A DNA stretch of 64,000 nt from Marinobacter sp. SS5-14b. GTDB lineage: Bacteria; Pseudomonadota; Gammaproteobacteria; Pseudomonadales; Oleiphilaceae. Within the stretch, counting starts at the first letter, position 1; each line of letters starts with the position of its first letter. The translations under genes were made by a program, and so were the position numbers. Shown in pieces: positions 34,876 to 44,308 of this stretch. The notes beneath the pieces were generated by a model. The model had not been told where the DNA came from. It searched no databases and saw only the letters and a program-made list of their open reading frames with translations. The stretch spans positions 1-64,000 of the forward strand of contig NZ_JASSVM010000001.1 in assembly GCF_030541005.1 (NCBI RefSeq), read 5' to 3'.

Positions 34876-36189
34876 ATGTCATCGCCACTATTTCTCAATC
34901 GGATACGCTGGGTGTTCGCTTGCTCGGTGTTGAGCCTTTCTTACCCATCGGCGTTGGCGGATGTGCGGGCGAAACTGACCACCGAGGCCGCCTACGAATG
35001 GGAGCGCGGTGATATCGGCAAGACCGAGGCGGTGCTTGATCTGGAATGGACAGGCTCTCTTGGTAAAACGACAAGCTTTACCGTGATACCTCGGGGCCGA
35101 ATGGATCTGGCTGATGCCCTGGACACCGACACTCGACGACCAGATAACTACTCCCGCATTAACGGGCCGATCGAGGAGAATCCAAGCATTCGGCTCGAGT
35201 TGGCCGAAGCCTACACCGACCACTACCTTGGCTGGGGCAGTATGCGGCTGGGTAAACAGCAGGTGGTTTGGGGGCAGGCTGACGGCCTGAAAGTACTTGA
35301 CGTGATTAACCCCCAGAGCCTGCGGGAGTTCAATCTGCCTGACTTTGAAGACTCCCGCATACCCACTTCCATGCTGAATCTCGAAATACCCACCGGCGTG
35401 GACTCGTCCGTTCAGCTGCTGGTCATTCCGGATCTGACGTTTAACGAACTGGCAGACCCCGGGAGTACGTTTGAAATGACGAGTCCTGAGTTAGTACCCG
35501 CTCCGGCAACCGGCGTGCCGGTAACCGTCGAACGGACCCGCCGGCCCGCCGGGGGCAACCTCGAAACCGGAGTGCGCTGGTCGGCGTTTGTGAATGGGTG
35601 GGACCTTTCAACCAACTATTTCTATTACTTCCAGGACAACCCGGTGATCTACCGGGCGTTTGCCAATGGCCAGGTGAGGGTGGCGCCTACCTATGAACGC
35701 AGCCACCTGGCAGGTATCACGGCCAGCAACGCGTTCGGAGATCTGGTGCTACGCCTTGAGCTTGGCGGCATCAGCGATTCATATCAGGTGCGTTCGGATC
35801 TTGAGAACCGAGGCATCCATAACACGCCGGAAGTCGCGTCAGTGGTCGGGTTGGATTATCACGGTATCACCAACTGGATGATCAGCTACCAGTGGTTCCA
35901 AAGCACGTTAACGGACTATGACGACCGGATTGTCCGCAAGCGTACCACCTTGCGCCACACCCTCCTGCTGAAAAAGAAGTCGTGGAACGAAACTCTGGAG
36001 ACTGAGCTGTTCGCTCTGCTCAACCAGGACTACCAGGATGGACAGGTGCGGGGAAAGGTCAGCTATCAGCTGACTGACCACTGGGAAATATGGGCTGGGG
36101 CCGATGTTTTTTTTGGTGACAGGGCAGGTCCGTTCGGCCAGTTCCGGGACACAGACCGGTTGCTGTTGGGCTGGGAAACCGCCTTTTGA
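34876..36189 (+). CDS. outer-membrane beta-barrel protein, DUF1302-like
   Basis: This is a 437-residue protein with a signal peptide ending SYPSALA near residue 28 and an aromatic C-terminus (GWETAF) typical of barrels inserted by BAM. Alternating beta-strand patterns run throughout, and GWGSMRLGKQQVVWGQADGLKVLDVINPQSLREF near 115-150 is the block that DUF1302-family proteins share. Three bases separate it from the RND-LolA fusion gene. DUF1302 proteins often occur with RND permeases and DUF1329/LolA-like proteins, so it may be the outer-membrane port of the same system. Confidence 0.75.
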   Translation: MSSPLFLNRIRWVFACSVLSLSYPSALADVRAKLTTEAAYEWERGDIGKTEAVLDLEWTGSLGKTTSFTVIPRGRMDLADALDTDTRRPDNYSRINGPIEENPSIRLELAEAYTDHYLGWGSMRLGKQQVVWGQADGLKVLDVINPQSLREFNLPDFEDSRIPTSMLNLEIPTGVDSSVQLLVIPDLTFNELADPGSTFEMTSPELVPAPATGVPVTVERTRRPAGGNLETGVRWSAFVNGWDLSTNYFYYFQDNPVIYRAFANGQVRVAPTYERSHLAGITASNAFGDLVLRLELGGISDSYQVRSDLENRGIHNTPEVASVVGLDYHGITNWMISYQWFQSTLTDYDDRIVRKRTTLRHTLLLKKKSWNETLETELFALLNQDYQDGQVRGKVSYQLTDHWEIWAGADVFFGDRAGPFGQFRDTDRLLLGWETAF

Positions 36190-36222
36190 TCCTCTTTAAA
36201 ACACCAACAAAAGGAAATCGTT

Positions 36223-37074
36223 ATGAACGGCATCACGCTAATACGCATGAAGAACCGGGCCCTGGGAATGGTCATGCCCGAGAAAGTGGTTCGGGACAAT
36301 GCTCGGTTGTTCCTGAGCCCCAGGACCTTTCCGTTAAAGGAGTGGGAAAAGGAGGCAGAGCAGCAAGGCACACGCTTCGGCTTTGGCGATGGCCTGAGCG
36401 CAATCCGCTGGGGAAGCGGCGAACGGAAAATACTGCTGATGCATGGCTGGGAAAGCCGGGCTACCCAAATGTACGGGTTGGCGTCGGCACTGGCTGCCGA
36501 TGGCTGTCAGGTGATTGCCATCGATGCACCCCTTCATGGCCGGTCCAAGGGTAAGCGCACCAGCCCGGTAGCCTTCGCTCAGGCGATTGTCGCCGCCGAC
36601 AGGGAATTGGGGCCCTTTGATGGCGCCGTCGGTCATTCTATGGGCGCGGTCGCGCTGGCCATTGCCCGGGAGGCGGGGGCGAACCTGGGGCGTTATGCGT
36701 TGGTTTCGTCCCCGGCGTGCCTGTACGACACGCTGATCGCATTTTGCAATTTTATGGGATTGTCGACCGGCTGCACAAAGCGCTTCGTTCGCCATGTGGA
36801 ACGCGAAGTCGGGCGGTCCGCCCGCGACCTGGATGTGGCGCGGCTGATGGCGGGCCACACTCCCGCCCCGTTGCTGGTGCACGCCCGCAACGATCGCGAG
36901 ATACCCTACGAGGCGGTTGCGACCATTAAGCGGACCCTGTCGGGCGCGACAGTCTGGTCTGCCAATGATCTGGGGCATCGGAAAATTGTCAGGGACCCCA
37001 CCATTGCATCCGTAGTGCAGCAGTTTGTTACCACGGGAATCGTCTCTGAGCAGGAGGTGGCGACGGCGAAGTAA
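36223..37074 (+). CDS. alpha/beta hydrolase
   Basis: This is a 283-residue protein starting at ATG behind AAAAGGAAA. The features of the fold are present: oxyanion turn LLMHGWESRA near 71-80, IAIDAPLHGRSKG, nucleophile elbow GAVGHSMGAVAL with Ser139, the acid in HARNDREIPYEA and the histidine in NDLGHRKIV. It looks like a carboxylesterase or lipase-like hydrolase with a lid region. It follows the barrel gene by 33 bases and is probably the last gene of the MarR-controlled operon. An esterase acting on the transported lipid would make sense, but this is a guess. Confidence 0.8.
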   Translation: MNGITLIRMKNRALGMVMPEKVVRDNARLFLSPRTFPLKEWEKEAEQQGTRFGFGDGLSAIRWGSGERKILLMHGWESRATQMYGLASALAADGCQVIAIDAPLHGRSKGKRTSPVAFAQAIVAADRELGPFDGAVGHSMGAVALAIAREAGANLGRYALVSSPACLYDTLIAFCNFMGLSTGCTKRFVRHVEREVGRSARDLDVARLMAGHTPAPLLVHARNDREIPYEAVATIKRTLSGATVWSANDLGHRKIVRDPTIASVVQQFVTTGIVSEQEVATAK

Positions 37075-37150
37075 TCCGGGTTCACGCAGGCAGGCTTCTC
37101 GGGTCAAACCGCTTACCAGTTTGCTTTGGGAAAACCTGCCAGCGCTGCGC

Positions 37151-38089
37151 TCACATGAACGTCCAGGCCAATACTCTTGTCACTTTATTGCCCTGTTTCA
37201 TCTCTATTTCCCGTACATCAACGGCGCCGAGCTTGCGAATCAGCTTTTTTAAGGGCTTAACAGTGTCAGCTTTGGACACCAGGCTGGTAAACCAGCGGCA
37301 TTGAGTTGAATACACCTGGCTTTCCTTTACCAGCTTTTTAAGGAACAGCTGTTCGCCCCCCTTACACCAAAGCTCTGCGCCCAATCCGCCAAAATTCAAC
37401 GTGGGGGATTGGGTGTTTGCTTTTTGTTCACCGCGACTGCGGGCCAGGTTGTTCAGTTTAAGTTGGCTCCCTTTCAATGCTTTCTCGGGCGAGGCATGGA
37501 AGGGTGGGTTGCATGCGCTGACGTCAAAGAACTCACCCGCTTGAATGATTCCTTCAAACATGTGGTTTTTATCGTGCTGCGTGCGCAGCGTGAAGCGGTC
37601 TTTGAGTGCGGGGTTGTTGGCGATAATCCTGGCAACGTTGGCAAGCGACTCGGTGTTAATGTCACTGCCGACACACTGCCACCCGTAAATCTGGCACGCC
37701 AGTAGCGGGTAGATTCCGTTTGCGCCAGTGCCTATATCAAGCAGCTTGATGCCGGGCTGATCGAGCCCGGAACCTAAAAGGTCCGCGATGTAATGGATGT
37801 AGTCCGCTCTGCCCGGTATTGGCGGGCAGAGCGCGCCTTCCGGGATATCCCAATCGACAACGTTGTAGTGCCGGTTTAATAACGCGGCGTTGAGGGTTTT
37901 TACTGCCACTGGGTCTGCGAAATCGATGGACAGATTGCCGTGCGCGTTGGGTTTCACATGGGGGGCGAGTGCGGGGTGGCTTTTAACCAGAGCAGGGAAG
38001 TCATAGCCCTGGTTGTGCACATTTCTAGGGTGAAGCCCCTTGCGTACTGGCCGGGCGTGGCTTTTCTTACTTCGATGGGGGGTGCTCAC
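37151..38089 (-). CDS. rlmF: 23S rRNA (adenine(1618)-N(6))-methyltransferase
   Basis: This is a 312-residue RNA methyltransferase that uses S-adenosylmethionine to methylate A1618 of 23S rRNA. Signs: the basic N-terminus (HARPVRKGLHPRNVHNQGYDF), the RlmF-specific VDWDIPEGALCPPIPGRADYIHYIADLL, the SAM-binding LLDIGTGANGIYPLLA and the catalytic NPPF in VSACNPPFHASPEKAL. It is a core gene, convergent with the hydrolase operon, and anchors this section as ordinary chromosome. Confidence 0.92.
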   Translation of the reverse strand: MSTPHRSKKSHARPVRKGLHPRNVHNQGYDFPALVKSHPALAPHVKPNAHGNLSIDFADPVAVKTLNAALLNRHYNVVDWDIPEGALCPPIPGRADYIHYIADLLGSGLDQPGIKLLDIGTGANGIYPLLACQIYGWQCVGSDINTESLANVARIIANNPALKDRFTLRTQHDKNHMFEGIIQAGEFFDVSACNPPFHASPEKALKGSQLKLNNLARSRGEQKANTQSPTLNFGGLGAELWCKGGEQLFLKKLVKESQVYSTQCRWFTSLVSKADTVKPLKKLIRKLGAVDVREIEMKQGNKVTRVLAWTFM

Positions 38090-38333
38090 AGTAATAGGCC
38101 TGGGACTTGGAGTGCAAAAGGAGAGTGGGTCTGGCTCGGGCCGTGATTATAGTCTTTATGCCGGTGCAGGGCATACCCGGTATACCCTGCTTGGTTGCCC
38201 GCCTGTTCCCGGATAAGACCAATCATCAAGCTGATGCGTTGATTCTTGTCTATGCTGACTCATGTTGAAAGCGTAAAGAGACACTAAAGTACCTGCACCC
38301 TGACGACCGTCGGGCGTGCCGGGCGGAGGTGAC

Positions 38334-39611
38334 ATGAGGTTTCCTTCAAGTACCGCGTTTGCACTTCTGGGTGCGGCCCTGATCGCGATCAGCTTCGGAC
38401 TGGCTCGCTTTGCGTTTGGTTTGTTTGTACCGCCGATCAGGGCAGAGCTGGAACTGTCGGCAGACATGATCGGCATCATCGGTGCGCTACCTCTCATCAG
38501 TTTTGTTCTGGCGACCCTGGTCGCGCCGCTGGCGGCGGATCGCTTGGGTGCCCGCAACACGGCGGTACTGTCGGGCGGTTTTGGTGCGGTTGGCCTGGTA
38601 TTGATCAGCCAGGCGTCGGGTGTTCTGTCGTTGGGAGCGGGCGTCTTCGCCTGCGGTATCTGCACGGGCTTGATGATGCCGGCACTGACCGCCGCCATGC
38701 AGGCGCTGGTAAAACGCTCCTTGCATGGGCGGGTGAGTTCGGTGATGAACGCCGGCACCAGCGTGGGGGTGGCCGTTGCGGTGCCCGCGGTTCTGTTCCT
38801 GGCCGGTGCCTGGCGCTATGCTTATTTCTCGTTTGCAGTGCTGGCGGTTATCGGGGTGTTGGCAACCTGGTATTTCATCCCGTCGGTGTCCAGGGTCACG
38901 CCAGCGAACGCAGCGCCGCCCATTCCGATCAGTACCCTGCAGTGGATACGCCTGCTTCGGCTCTCGCTGTTTGCCTTTGTTATGGGCTTTGTTTCCTCGG
39001 CGTACTGGATCTTCGCACCCGATATGGCGGTTACCCTCGGTGATTTGCCATCGGGTGCCACCGGCTGGTTGTGGCTGGGTGTGGGCATTGCTGGCCTGGG
39101 CGGTGCGGTGGTTGCAGACCTTGCCGATCGCAATAACCCACCCATCACCCAGGCGCTGATGCTGATGATGCTGTCTGCAAGCCTGGCGCTGCTGGCAGCC
39201 AGCCCCGGCAACCTGATGATTGCTGTGTTTTCTGCGCTGGTGTTTGGCCTGGCCTATATGAGCCTGACCGGACTGTACCTGATGACTGGTATCCGCCTGT
39301 TACCCGGCCGGTTGTCGATGGGGCCGGTGTTGCCCTTTATGGCCGTATCGCTGGGCCAGGCCGCTGGCTCGCCGATTGTCGGTATGCTGGTGAACGAGTT
39401 CGGTTACGCGGATGCGTTTGCCATGTTTGCGGCCATTGGCATTCTGGCGGCACTGCTTTCGCCGCTGTACCCGCGGTCCCTTGAACAGGGCTCAGAAGAA
39501 GAGGGTGAGGACGAAACCGGTCTGCAGGCGGCTTACGATTATCAGCTTCAGACGGAGCAGGGTGAGCCGTATCGGGCCGTCAAAATCGCGGCCCCGGATC
39601 AGGATAAATAA
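38334..39611 (+). CDS. major facilitator superfamily transporter
   Basis: This is a 425-residue carrier with twelve predicted helices. It starts at the ATG at 38334, behind CGGAGGTG. The first helix (FALLGAALIAISFGLARFAFGLFVPPI) resembles the YbfB/CynX-like group, and ADRLGARNTAVLSGG is the loop 2-3 motif. The last 40 residues are hydrophilic and acidic and lie in the cytoplasm. The substrate is not evident. It is convergent with an AraC regulator 20 bases away. Confidence 0.8.
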   Translation: MRFPSSTAFALLGAALIAISFGLARFAFGLFVPPIRAELELSADMIGIIGALPLISFVLATLVAPLAADRLGARNTAVLSGGFGAVGLVLISQASGVLSLGAGVFACGICTGLMMPALTAAMQALVKRSLHGRVSSVMNAGTSVGVAVAVPAVLFLAGAWRYAYFSFAVLAVIGVLATWYFIPSVSRVTPANAAPPIPISTLQWIRLLRLSLFAFVMGFVSSAYWIFAPDMAVTLGDLPSGATGWLWLGVGIAGLGGAVVADLADRNNPPITQALMLMMLSASLALLAASPGNLMIAVFSALVFGLAYMSLTGLYLMTGIRLLPGRLSMGPVLPFMAVSLGQAAGSPIVGMLVNEFGYADAFAMFAAIGILAALLSPLYPRSLEQGSEEEGEDETGLQAAYDYQLQTEQGEPYRAVKIAAPDQDK

Positions 39612-39631
39612 ACCGACGCTCTGTTTAACGC

Positions 39632-40642
39632 TCAGCCATGCCGCTGCCGATATGCCTGCGGTGTCATACCCGTCCAGCGGATGAAACTGCGGGTGAATGC
39701 ACTGTGTTCGGAGTAGCCCAGTAGCAAGGCAATATCCACCAGCCCCAGGCGGGTTTCGCGCAGATAGCGTTCCGCAATTTCCTGGCGCACCGCCGCCACC
39801 TCTTTCAGAAAGCTGGTGCCGGCGGCCGTGAGTTGGCGTTGCAGGGTACGCACAGACAAGTCCATGCTTTCGGCAACACAGGTAATCTCCGGACTGGCCT
39901 CAGGTAGCAGTCGCCCAATGCGACGGCGCACCTCATCAATCAAGGGTGACTGATCCGGCAGGCGCGCAAGCAGGGCGTCCGCCTGATCCTCCAGAATGGC
40001 GAGCATGGCCGGATCTGCCGTTTGAAGAGGCTCCAACAGAGTTTGCGCATCCAGACGTATCACCGTATCCACTTGCTCAAACTCGACCGGGCAGCCGAAA
40101 AACTCCGTGTATTCACCGATAACGGCGGGCGTCGGGTTGATAAAAGAAACATAAGCCGGCGCAAACCCTGGGCGTGTCAGGCCCCGGCACAGGTGCACCA
40201 GCGCCGTGATCGCGGTCTCATCCACCAGCGGCCCCGGCCGGCCATGCTCGGCATCCCAGACAAGCTCTACTCCACCACCGTTGGCCCTGATTGCCATCGG
40301 GGTCACGTCGTAGACCAGCCGTTGATACCGGTTCAGGCGATTCAGCGCGTCCCCCAGATTCTGCGACGCCATAATCACATAGCCCAGCACTCCAACGTGG
40401 CGGAGGCTCAGAGTCTGCCCAAGATGGAGGCCCAGTAGCGGGTCATTCAGGTGGCCTGCTGCACACTCTAGCAGCCGACGCCAGTCATCGATGGGTAGAT
40501 CGGCATTCAAGGCGATATCTGTCGAGGGCCGGGATTGTGGCAGCAATGCATCGCTATCCAGCCCCTTTGCGTCCAGGTACTCGTACAAAGCCAAAGCGAA
40601 ACTGGCCGGTATGCGGCGTCGATGGGGAGCATTCATGGGCAT
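39632..40642 (-). CDS. AraC-family regulator with arabinose-binding-like N-terminal domain
   Basis: This is a 336-residue regulator. The first 200 residues are the arabinose-binding-like domain found in OruR/ArgR-like AraC proteins (HLNDPLLGLHLGQTLSLRHVGVLGYVIMASQNLGDAL, VEFEQVDTVIRLD); the tail carries AraC helix-turn-helix units (SVRTLQRQLTAAGTSFLKEVAAVRQEIAERYL, LVDIALLLGYSEHSAFTRSFIRWTGMTPQAYR). It is divergent from an SDR-MBL gene pair, with a 120-base intergenic region, so it probably controls that pair. The inducer is unknown. Confidence 0.85.
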   Translation of the reverse strand: MPMNAPHRRRIPASFALALYEYLDAKGLDSDALLPQSRPSTDIALNADLPIDDWRRLLECAAGHLNDPLLGLHLGQTLSLRHVGVLGYVIMASQNLGDALNRLNRYQRLVYDVTPMAIRANGGGVELVWDAEHGRPGPLVDETAITALVHLCRGLTRPGFAPAYVSFINPTPAVIGEYTEFFGCPVEFEQVDTVIRLDAQTLLEPLQTADPAMLAILEDQADALLARLPDQSPLIDEVRRRIGRLLPEASPEITCVAESMDLSVRTLQRQLTAAGTSFLKEVAAVRQEIAERYLRETRLGLVDIALLLGYSEHSAFTRSFIRWTGMTPQAYRQRHG

Positions 40643-40762
40643 CTTGGATATCCGTCAATCCATTTGGCGTAAAGTGTTAAATTGATGGCAGGCCCTGTCA
40701 AGCAAGTCGCTCACCATTTCGCCAAAGTAGGCCTACAACAACAGGGTTACGAGGATGGAAAC

Positions 40763-41557
40763 ATGCAGCTATTGGTGACCGGCGCAGCCAACGGTATCGG
40801 TGCCAGCCTGACTGAGCTGGCGGTTCATAAAGGGCATCAGGTTATCGCGACCGATGTGGATATTACGGCGCTCAAGCAGCGCTGGGAAAACCAGCCGTCC
40901 GTGCGCTGCGAAGCTCTGGATGTGCGCGACGACGCCCAGTGGCAATGCCTGGTCCGCAAGCTTGAGAGTGAAGACCAGGCCATCGACGTGCTGGCGAATG
41001 TGGCCGGCGTATTGCGAAGCGGGCGCACGGGCAATATCAAGAGTGAGGACGTTCGCCTGATGCTGGACGTGAATGTGCAGGGTGCCATTCTGGGTGCCAA
41101 CGCCATTGCCGCACATATGATCGCTCAAGGTATCAAAGGCCACATTATCAACGTCGGCTCGATCGCCTCTCTGTATGCCACACCAGGCACGACCATCTAT
41201 GCCGCCAGCAAGTTTGCGGTGCGGGGGTTCAGCATTGCCGCAGCCGGTGATCTTCGTCCCCATGGCATTGCGGTCACCCTGGTGGGCCCTGGCCCGGTCA
41301 AAACCGGCATGCTGGAACAGCAGCGGGGCGATGACAATGCCGCGCTGACCTTTTCCGGGCAGCGGGCGCTCACCACGCAAGAAGTGGCTGAAACAATCCT
41401 GGGCCCGGTACTAGCGAAACGCCCGCTGGAGTGTTTCTTACCCTGGCATGAAGGCATCGTGGGTAAGGTTTGCAACGTCATGCCCGGCTTCTTTTTGCAC
41501 ATGACCCGACGCGCCTTTAAGCGCGGCCGCAAGAATTTTAGTTCCGACAACTTCTGA
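40763..41557 (+). CDS. short-chain dehydrogenase/reductase
   Basis: This is a 264-residue classical SDR starting at the ATG at 40763 behind GAGGATGG. The motif for NAD(P) is VTGAANGIGASLTELA near 5-20; VDIT suggests NAD preference; NVAGVL, the catalytic Ser in INVGSIASLYATPGT and the YAASKFAV pair give the active site. The C-terminal extension ends in basic residues and ILGPVLAKRPLECFLPWHEGIVGK, seen in some lipid-acting SDRs. It is followed by a metallo-hydrolase gene 22 bases later and controlled probably by the divergent AraC protein. Confidence 0.83.
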   Translation: MQLLVTGAANGIGASLTELAVHKGHQVIATDVDITALKQRWENQPSVRCEALDVRDDAQWQCLVRKLESEDQAIDVLANVAGVLRSGRTGNIKSEDVRLMLDVNVQGAILGANAIAAHMIAQGIKGHIINVGSIASLYATPGTTIYAASKFAVRGFSIAAAGDLRPHGIAVTLVGPGPVKTGMLEQQRGDDNAALTFSGQRALTTQEVAETILGPVLAKRPLECFLPWHEGIVGKVCNVMPGFFLHMTRRAFKRGRKNFSSDNF

Positions 41558-41579
41558 TGAACGCAGGGAGAAAAGACAT

Positions 41580-42632
41580 ATGACCACGTTCAAGCAAATC
41601 ACCGATTTTGACCGGTCGCGCAACGCCTACGGCCAGCAGGCCCGGGTGGAAGACACACGCGCTGCAGCAGAAACCTTCCGTGCCGCCATGCTGGCCGGGC
41701 CCAAGGCTCGCTACTTTCGTTCGTTTGATCTGATCAAGGTTCCTTACCCCTCCCGTTTCGGCCTGCGCAACGCCTTTTCCCGGGAAAAATGGGTGGAATT
41801 CATGCACATCCAGAATCGCCTGTTTGTGGTGCAGTTCGACACCCCCGACGGTGTAAAGACCCTGCTGGTTTCACCCTCCGACCACGAAAGGGGCGGCGAA
41901 ACGCCGTTCTTCCGACGCCTGCAGGACAAGAACCCGGATTTTCTCACCAAACTGATCACCCAGAGGCAAAGCACCGTTCCGGAGATCATTGCCAGCATCG
42001 GCCTGAAGCCGGAAGACATCGACTACATCACCTACGACCACCTGCACACCCAGGACCTGCGCCGCTGGTTAGGCACGGGTACCGAGCCCGCCGTTTTCCC
42101 CAATGCCAAACTGCTGGTGCACTGGCGGGAATGGGCTTCCACCCAGGATCTGAACCCCTACCAGGCGGACTGGTACTGCCCCAACGGCATCGCTGGCATT
42201 GCCGAGAGCAAAGTCATCCAGTTTGACGGTTCCGTCATGTTGGGCGACGGCGTGGCGCTGGTGCACACCCCCGGCCATACCGAAGGCAACCATTCCATCG
42301 TTGTGCATACCGACGAAGGACTCTGGGTGACCAGTGAAAACGGAGTGAGTGTGGACGCCTATGCGCCGCACCTGTCCAGTGCCAGCGGCGTGGCCGATTA
42401 CGCCAAAGCGCTTGGCGCGGAAGTCATCATAAACGGCAACACCCTGGAGAACTCCATCGACCAGTACATCTCCATGGTGCAGGAGAAAACCATTGCCGGC
42501 CCCTCACTGAGAGACCCGCGCTTCCCGAACCTGTTTCCTTCCTCGGAAATGACGCCTTTCTGGGCGTTTCCCGGAACCAAACCGGCGTTCTATGTGGGGG
42601 AGGCGCACCATGGGGAGTTATGTTTGCCGTAA
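41580..42632 (+). CDS. metallo-beta-lactamase-fold hydrolase with altered metal motif
   Basis: This is a 350-residue MBL-fold protein. The first metal motif, normally HxHxDH, reads DHLHTQDLRRWLG, so the two leading His residues are kept and the Asp is displaced by one position with the last His missing. The second motif, LVHTPGHTEGNHSIVVHTDEGLWVT, is normal. Its length and INGNTLENSIDQYISMVQEKTIAGPSLRDPRFPNLFPSSEM are unlike glyoxalases; a lactonase or ester hydrolase is possible. It forms an operon with the SDR gene. Its last 15 bases overlap a convergent racemase gene. Confidence 0.72.
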   Translation: MTTFKQITDFDRSRNAYGQQARVEDTRAAAETFRAAMLAGPKARYFRSFDLIKVPYPSRFGLRNAFSREKWVEFMHIQNRLFVVQFDTPDGVKTLLVSPSDHERGGETPFFRRLQDKNPDFLTKLITQRQSTVPEIIASIGLKPEDIDYITYDHLHTQDLRRWLGTGTEPAVFPNAKLLVHWREWASTQDLNPYQADWYCPNGIAGIAESKVIQFDGSVMLGDGVALVHTPGHTEGNHSIVVHTDEGLWVTSENGVSVDAYAPHLSSASGVADYAKALGAEVIINGNTLENSIDQYISMVQEKTIAGPSLRDPRFPNLFPSSEMTPFWAFPGTKPAFYVGEAHHGELCLP

Positions 42633-43340
42633 ATGACCAGGAACCGGGGTTAGTCCCAAGGCAAGCTGAACCGCCTGTTCGGCATGTATTTCTGTGGTGT
42701 CATAGAGTTTGACGTTGGTATCCGAGCCCTGAATCAGCAGCCCGATCTCCGTGCACCCCAGGATGACGCCTTGAGCACCACGCTCAGCCAATGATGTCAC
42801 TACGTCCAGATACGCGCGTTTTGACTCAGGCTTGACCACCCCCCGGCACAATTCCGTGTAAATCACAGAATGGATGCACTCTCTCTGGGGCTCATCTGGC
42901 ACAACAACCCGAATGCCGTGATCCTGGAGGCGACCCGGGTAAAACGTCTGCTCCATCGTAAATCGTGTGCCCAACAGCCCCACACAGGTGACCCCATCCT
43001 CTTTGAGGACTTTGGCGGTGGCGTCTGCAATGTGAAGAAGGGGAATGCTCACCGCCCGTTCAATCTCGGGGGCGACCTTATGCATCGTGTTCGTACAGAG
43101 AACCAGAAAGTCGGCGCCTGCCGATTCAACTGACCGCCCGACAGAGCCAAGTATGTCCGCTGTCGCTTCCCAATCCCCTTGGTGTTGCAATGCTTCTATC
43201 TCGGCAAAATCCACGCTGTAGAGAACGAGTTTTGCCGAGTGGAGCCCGCCGAGTTCGTCTCTGACTTTCTGGTTTATTAGCCGGTAATACGTCTGAGTTG
43301 ACTCCCAGCTCATTCCGCCGATCAGGCCTATGGTTTTCAA
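42618..43340 (-). CDS. aspartate/glutamate racemase family protein
   Basis: This is a 240-residue protein of the Asp/Glu racemase superfamily: N-terminus KTIGLIGGMSWESTQTYY, first catalytic-cysteine motif FLVLCTNTMHKVA and second motif VILGCTEIGLLI. The start is set to TTG at 43338-43340, since AAGGAGG stands eight bases before it, while the longer frame has no site. It probably interconverts L- and D-aspartate or a related amino acid. It overlaps the convergent MBL gene by 15 bases. Confidence 0.85.
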   Translation of the reverse strand: MKTIGLIGGMSWESTQTYYRLINQKVRDELGGLHSAKLVLYSVDFAEIEALQHQGDWEATADILGSVGRSVESAGADFLVLCTNTMHKVAPEIERAVSIPLLHIADATAKVLKEDGVTCVGLLGTRFTMEQTFYPGRLQDHGIRVVVPDEPQRECIHSVIYTELCRGVVKPESKRAYLDVVTSLAERGAQGVILGCTEIGLLIQGSDTNVKLYDTTEIHAEQAVQLALGLTPVPGHLRQT

Positions 43341-43453
43341 GGCGGTACCTCCTTGTTGTCTATGCGGTTTCATTGACCACTTCACATACCCCGCACTTTT
43401 CTCCGGTATTTCCGGGGGAGGGGCAAATCACCACTCCGCGCGGCCTCTCAGTC

Positions 43454-44188
43454 CTATTCGGAGCGGTCACTATTGGTGGAGTCGATCGGCATGCGCCAGG
43501 AGCGATACAGGCTTTTCTGACCATGCGTTCCCCGCAATTCCAGTCGCCAGTAATAACATGGAAAGTCATTAACGGGCAGTCCTGAAGGTATATCAAAACT
43601 GAACAGCACAACACGCTCCCTGCCTTCGGGTTTCACCCGGATCTGCTGCTTTATGCTCCAGTATTCGGCGTCACGCGACGAATAATCACCATTCTTGATT
43701 GCGTCTTTCTCATAACAAGCCAGCTTCACCTCCACGTCTATTGACTGGTTCCCTCGCAGAGGCTTCAGGAAACGTATGATTCCTGAAGCGTTGCCACCGA
43801 CCTCAGGTTCCGTGTCCAGCTTAAGTAGCGTGGCGCCGTATTTGAACAGTTTCCGGGTGGTGTTCAGTCCAGAGGAAAGCATGCAAATGCCGAAAAACGG
43901 ACCGCACAACAAATTTGGATGGAAATAGTTGCCCAGCGTTACCGCGTAGACAATCAGTGGCAACAGCAGAAAAAACAGCCCGACAAGATACTGAATCTTT
44001 GAGCCTGTTGCCTGCGCACTGCGCGTCCAACGGCCAACTCCCGGATATCCCAGCTCCTCACGGGACTTTGGTTTCAGGCCGGGGATTGGAATGACTTTTT
44101 TGTATGACACACTAAAGCCCAGAACAGGGCTTCGCCGACTTATGGAAATTGTTTGTGGACTTTGTTCACGACACTCTTTTCCTGACAT
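43454..44188 (-). CDS. hypothetical membrane protein
   Basis: This is a 244-residue protein from the ATG at 44186-44188 (GGGAAG upstream). Two hydrophobic stretches, near residues 67-88 (LVGLFFLLLPLIVYAVTLG) and 93-112 (LLCGPFFGICMLSSG), form a hairpin; a soluble beta-rich C-terminal domain of 130 residues follows, with SIDVEVKLACYEKD, REQIRV-like strands and CYYWRLELRGTHGQ. This resembles DUF3592-associated proteins and is not otherwise recognised. It lies at the edge of the accessory patch; a start upstream of this ATG is also possible. Confidence 0.55.
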   Translation of the reverse strand: MSGKECREQSPQTISISRRSPVLGFSVSYKKVIPIPGLKPKSREELGYPGVGRWTRSAQATGSKIQYLVGLFFLLLPLIVYAVTLGNYFHPNLLCGPFFGICMLSSGLNTTRKLFKYGATLLKLDTEPEVGGNASGIIRFLKPLRGNQSIDVEVKLACYEKDAIKNGDYSSRDAEYWSIKQQIRVKPEGRERVVLFSFDIPSGLPVNDFPCYYWRLELRGTHGQKSLYRSWRMPIDSTNSDRSE

Positions 44189-44308
44189 AAATACTATTCT
44201 TCCCTGAAGTACACCGTTCGCATAGGTTGCCACAGCCAAACCGGGCTTTCTCTGTTTCAGATAACAAATATGAGCATCAGCAAACGTATCGGGTTAGACC
44301 TCTTGTTT

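Noticed and set aside
44293-44299. GTTAGAC, which fits the GTTRRRY core of integron sites, 250 bases from the attC-like site.
   Set aside because: No complementary RYYYAAC partner or hairpin stands at the right distance upstream, so a single seven-base match is probably chance.
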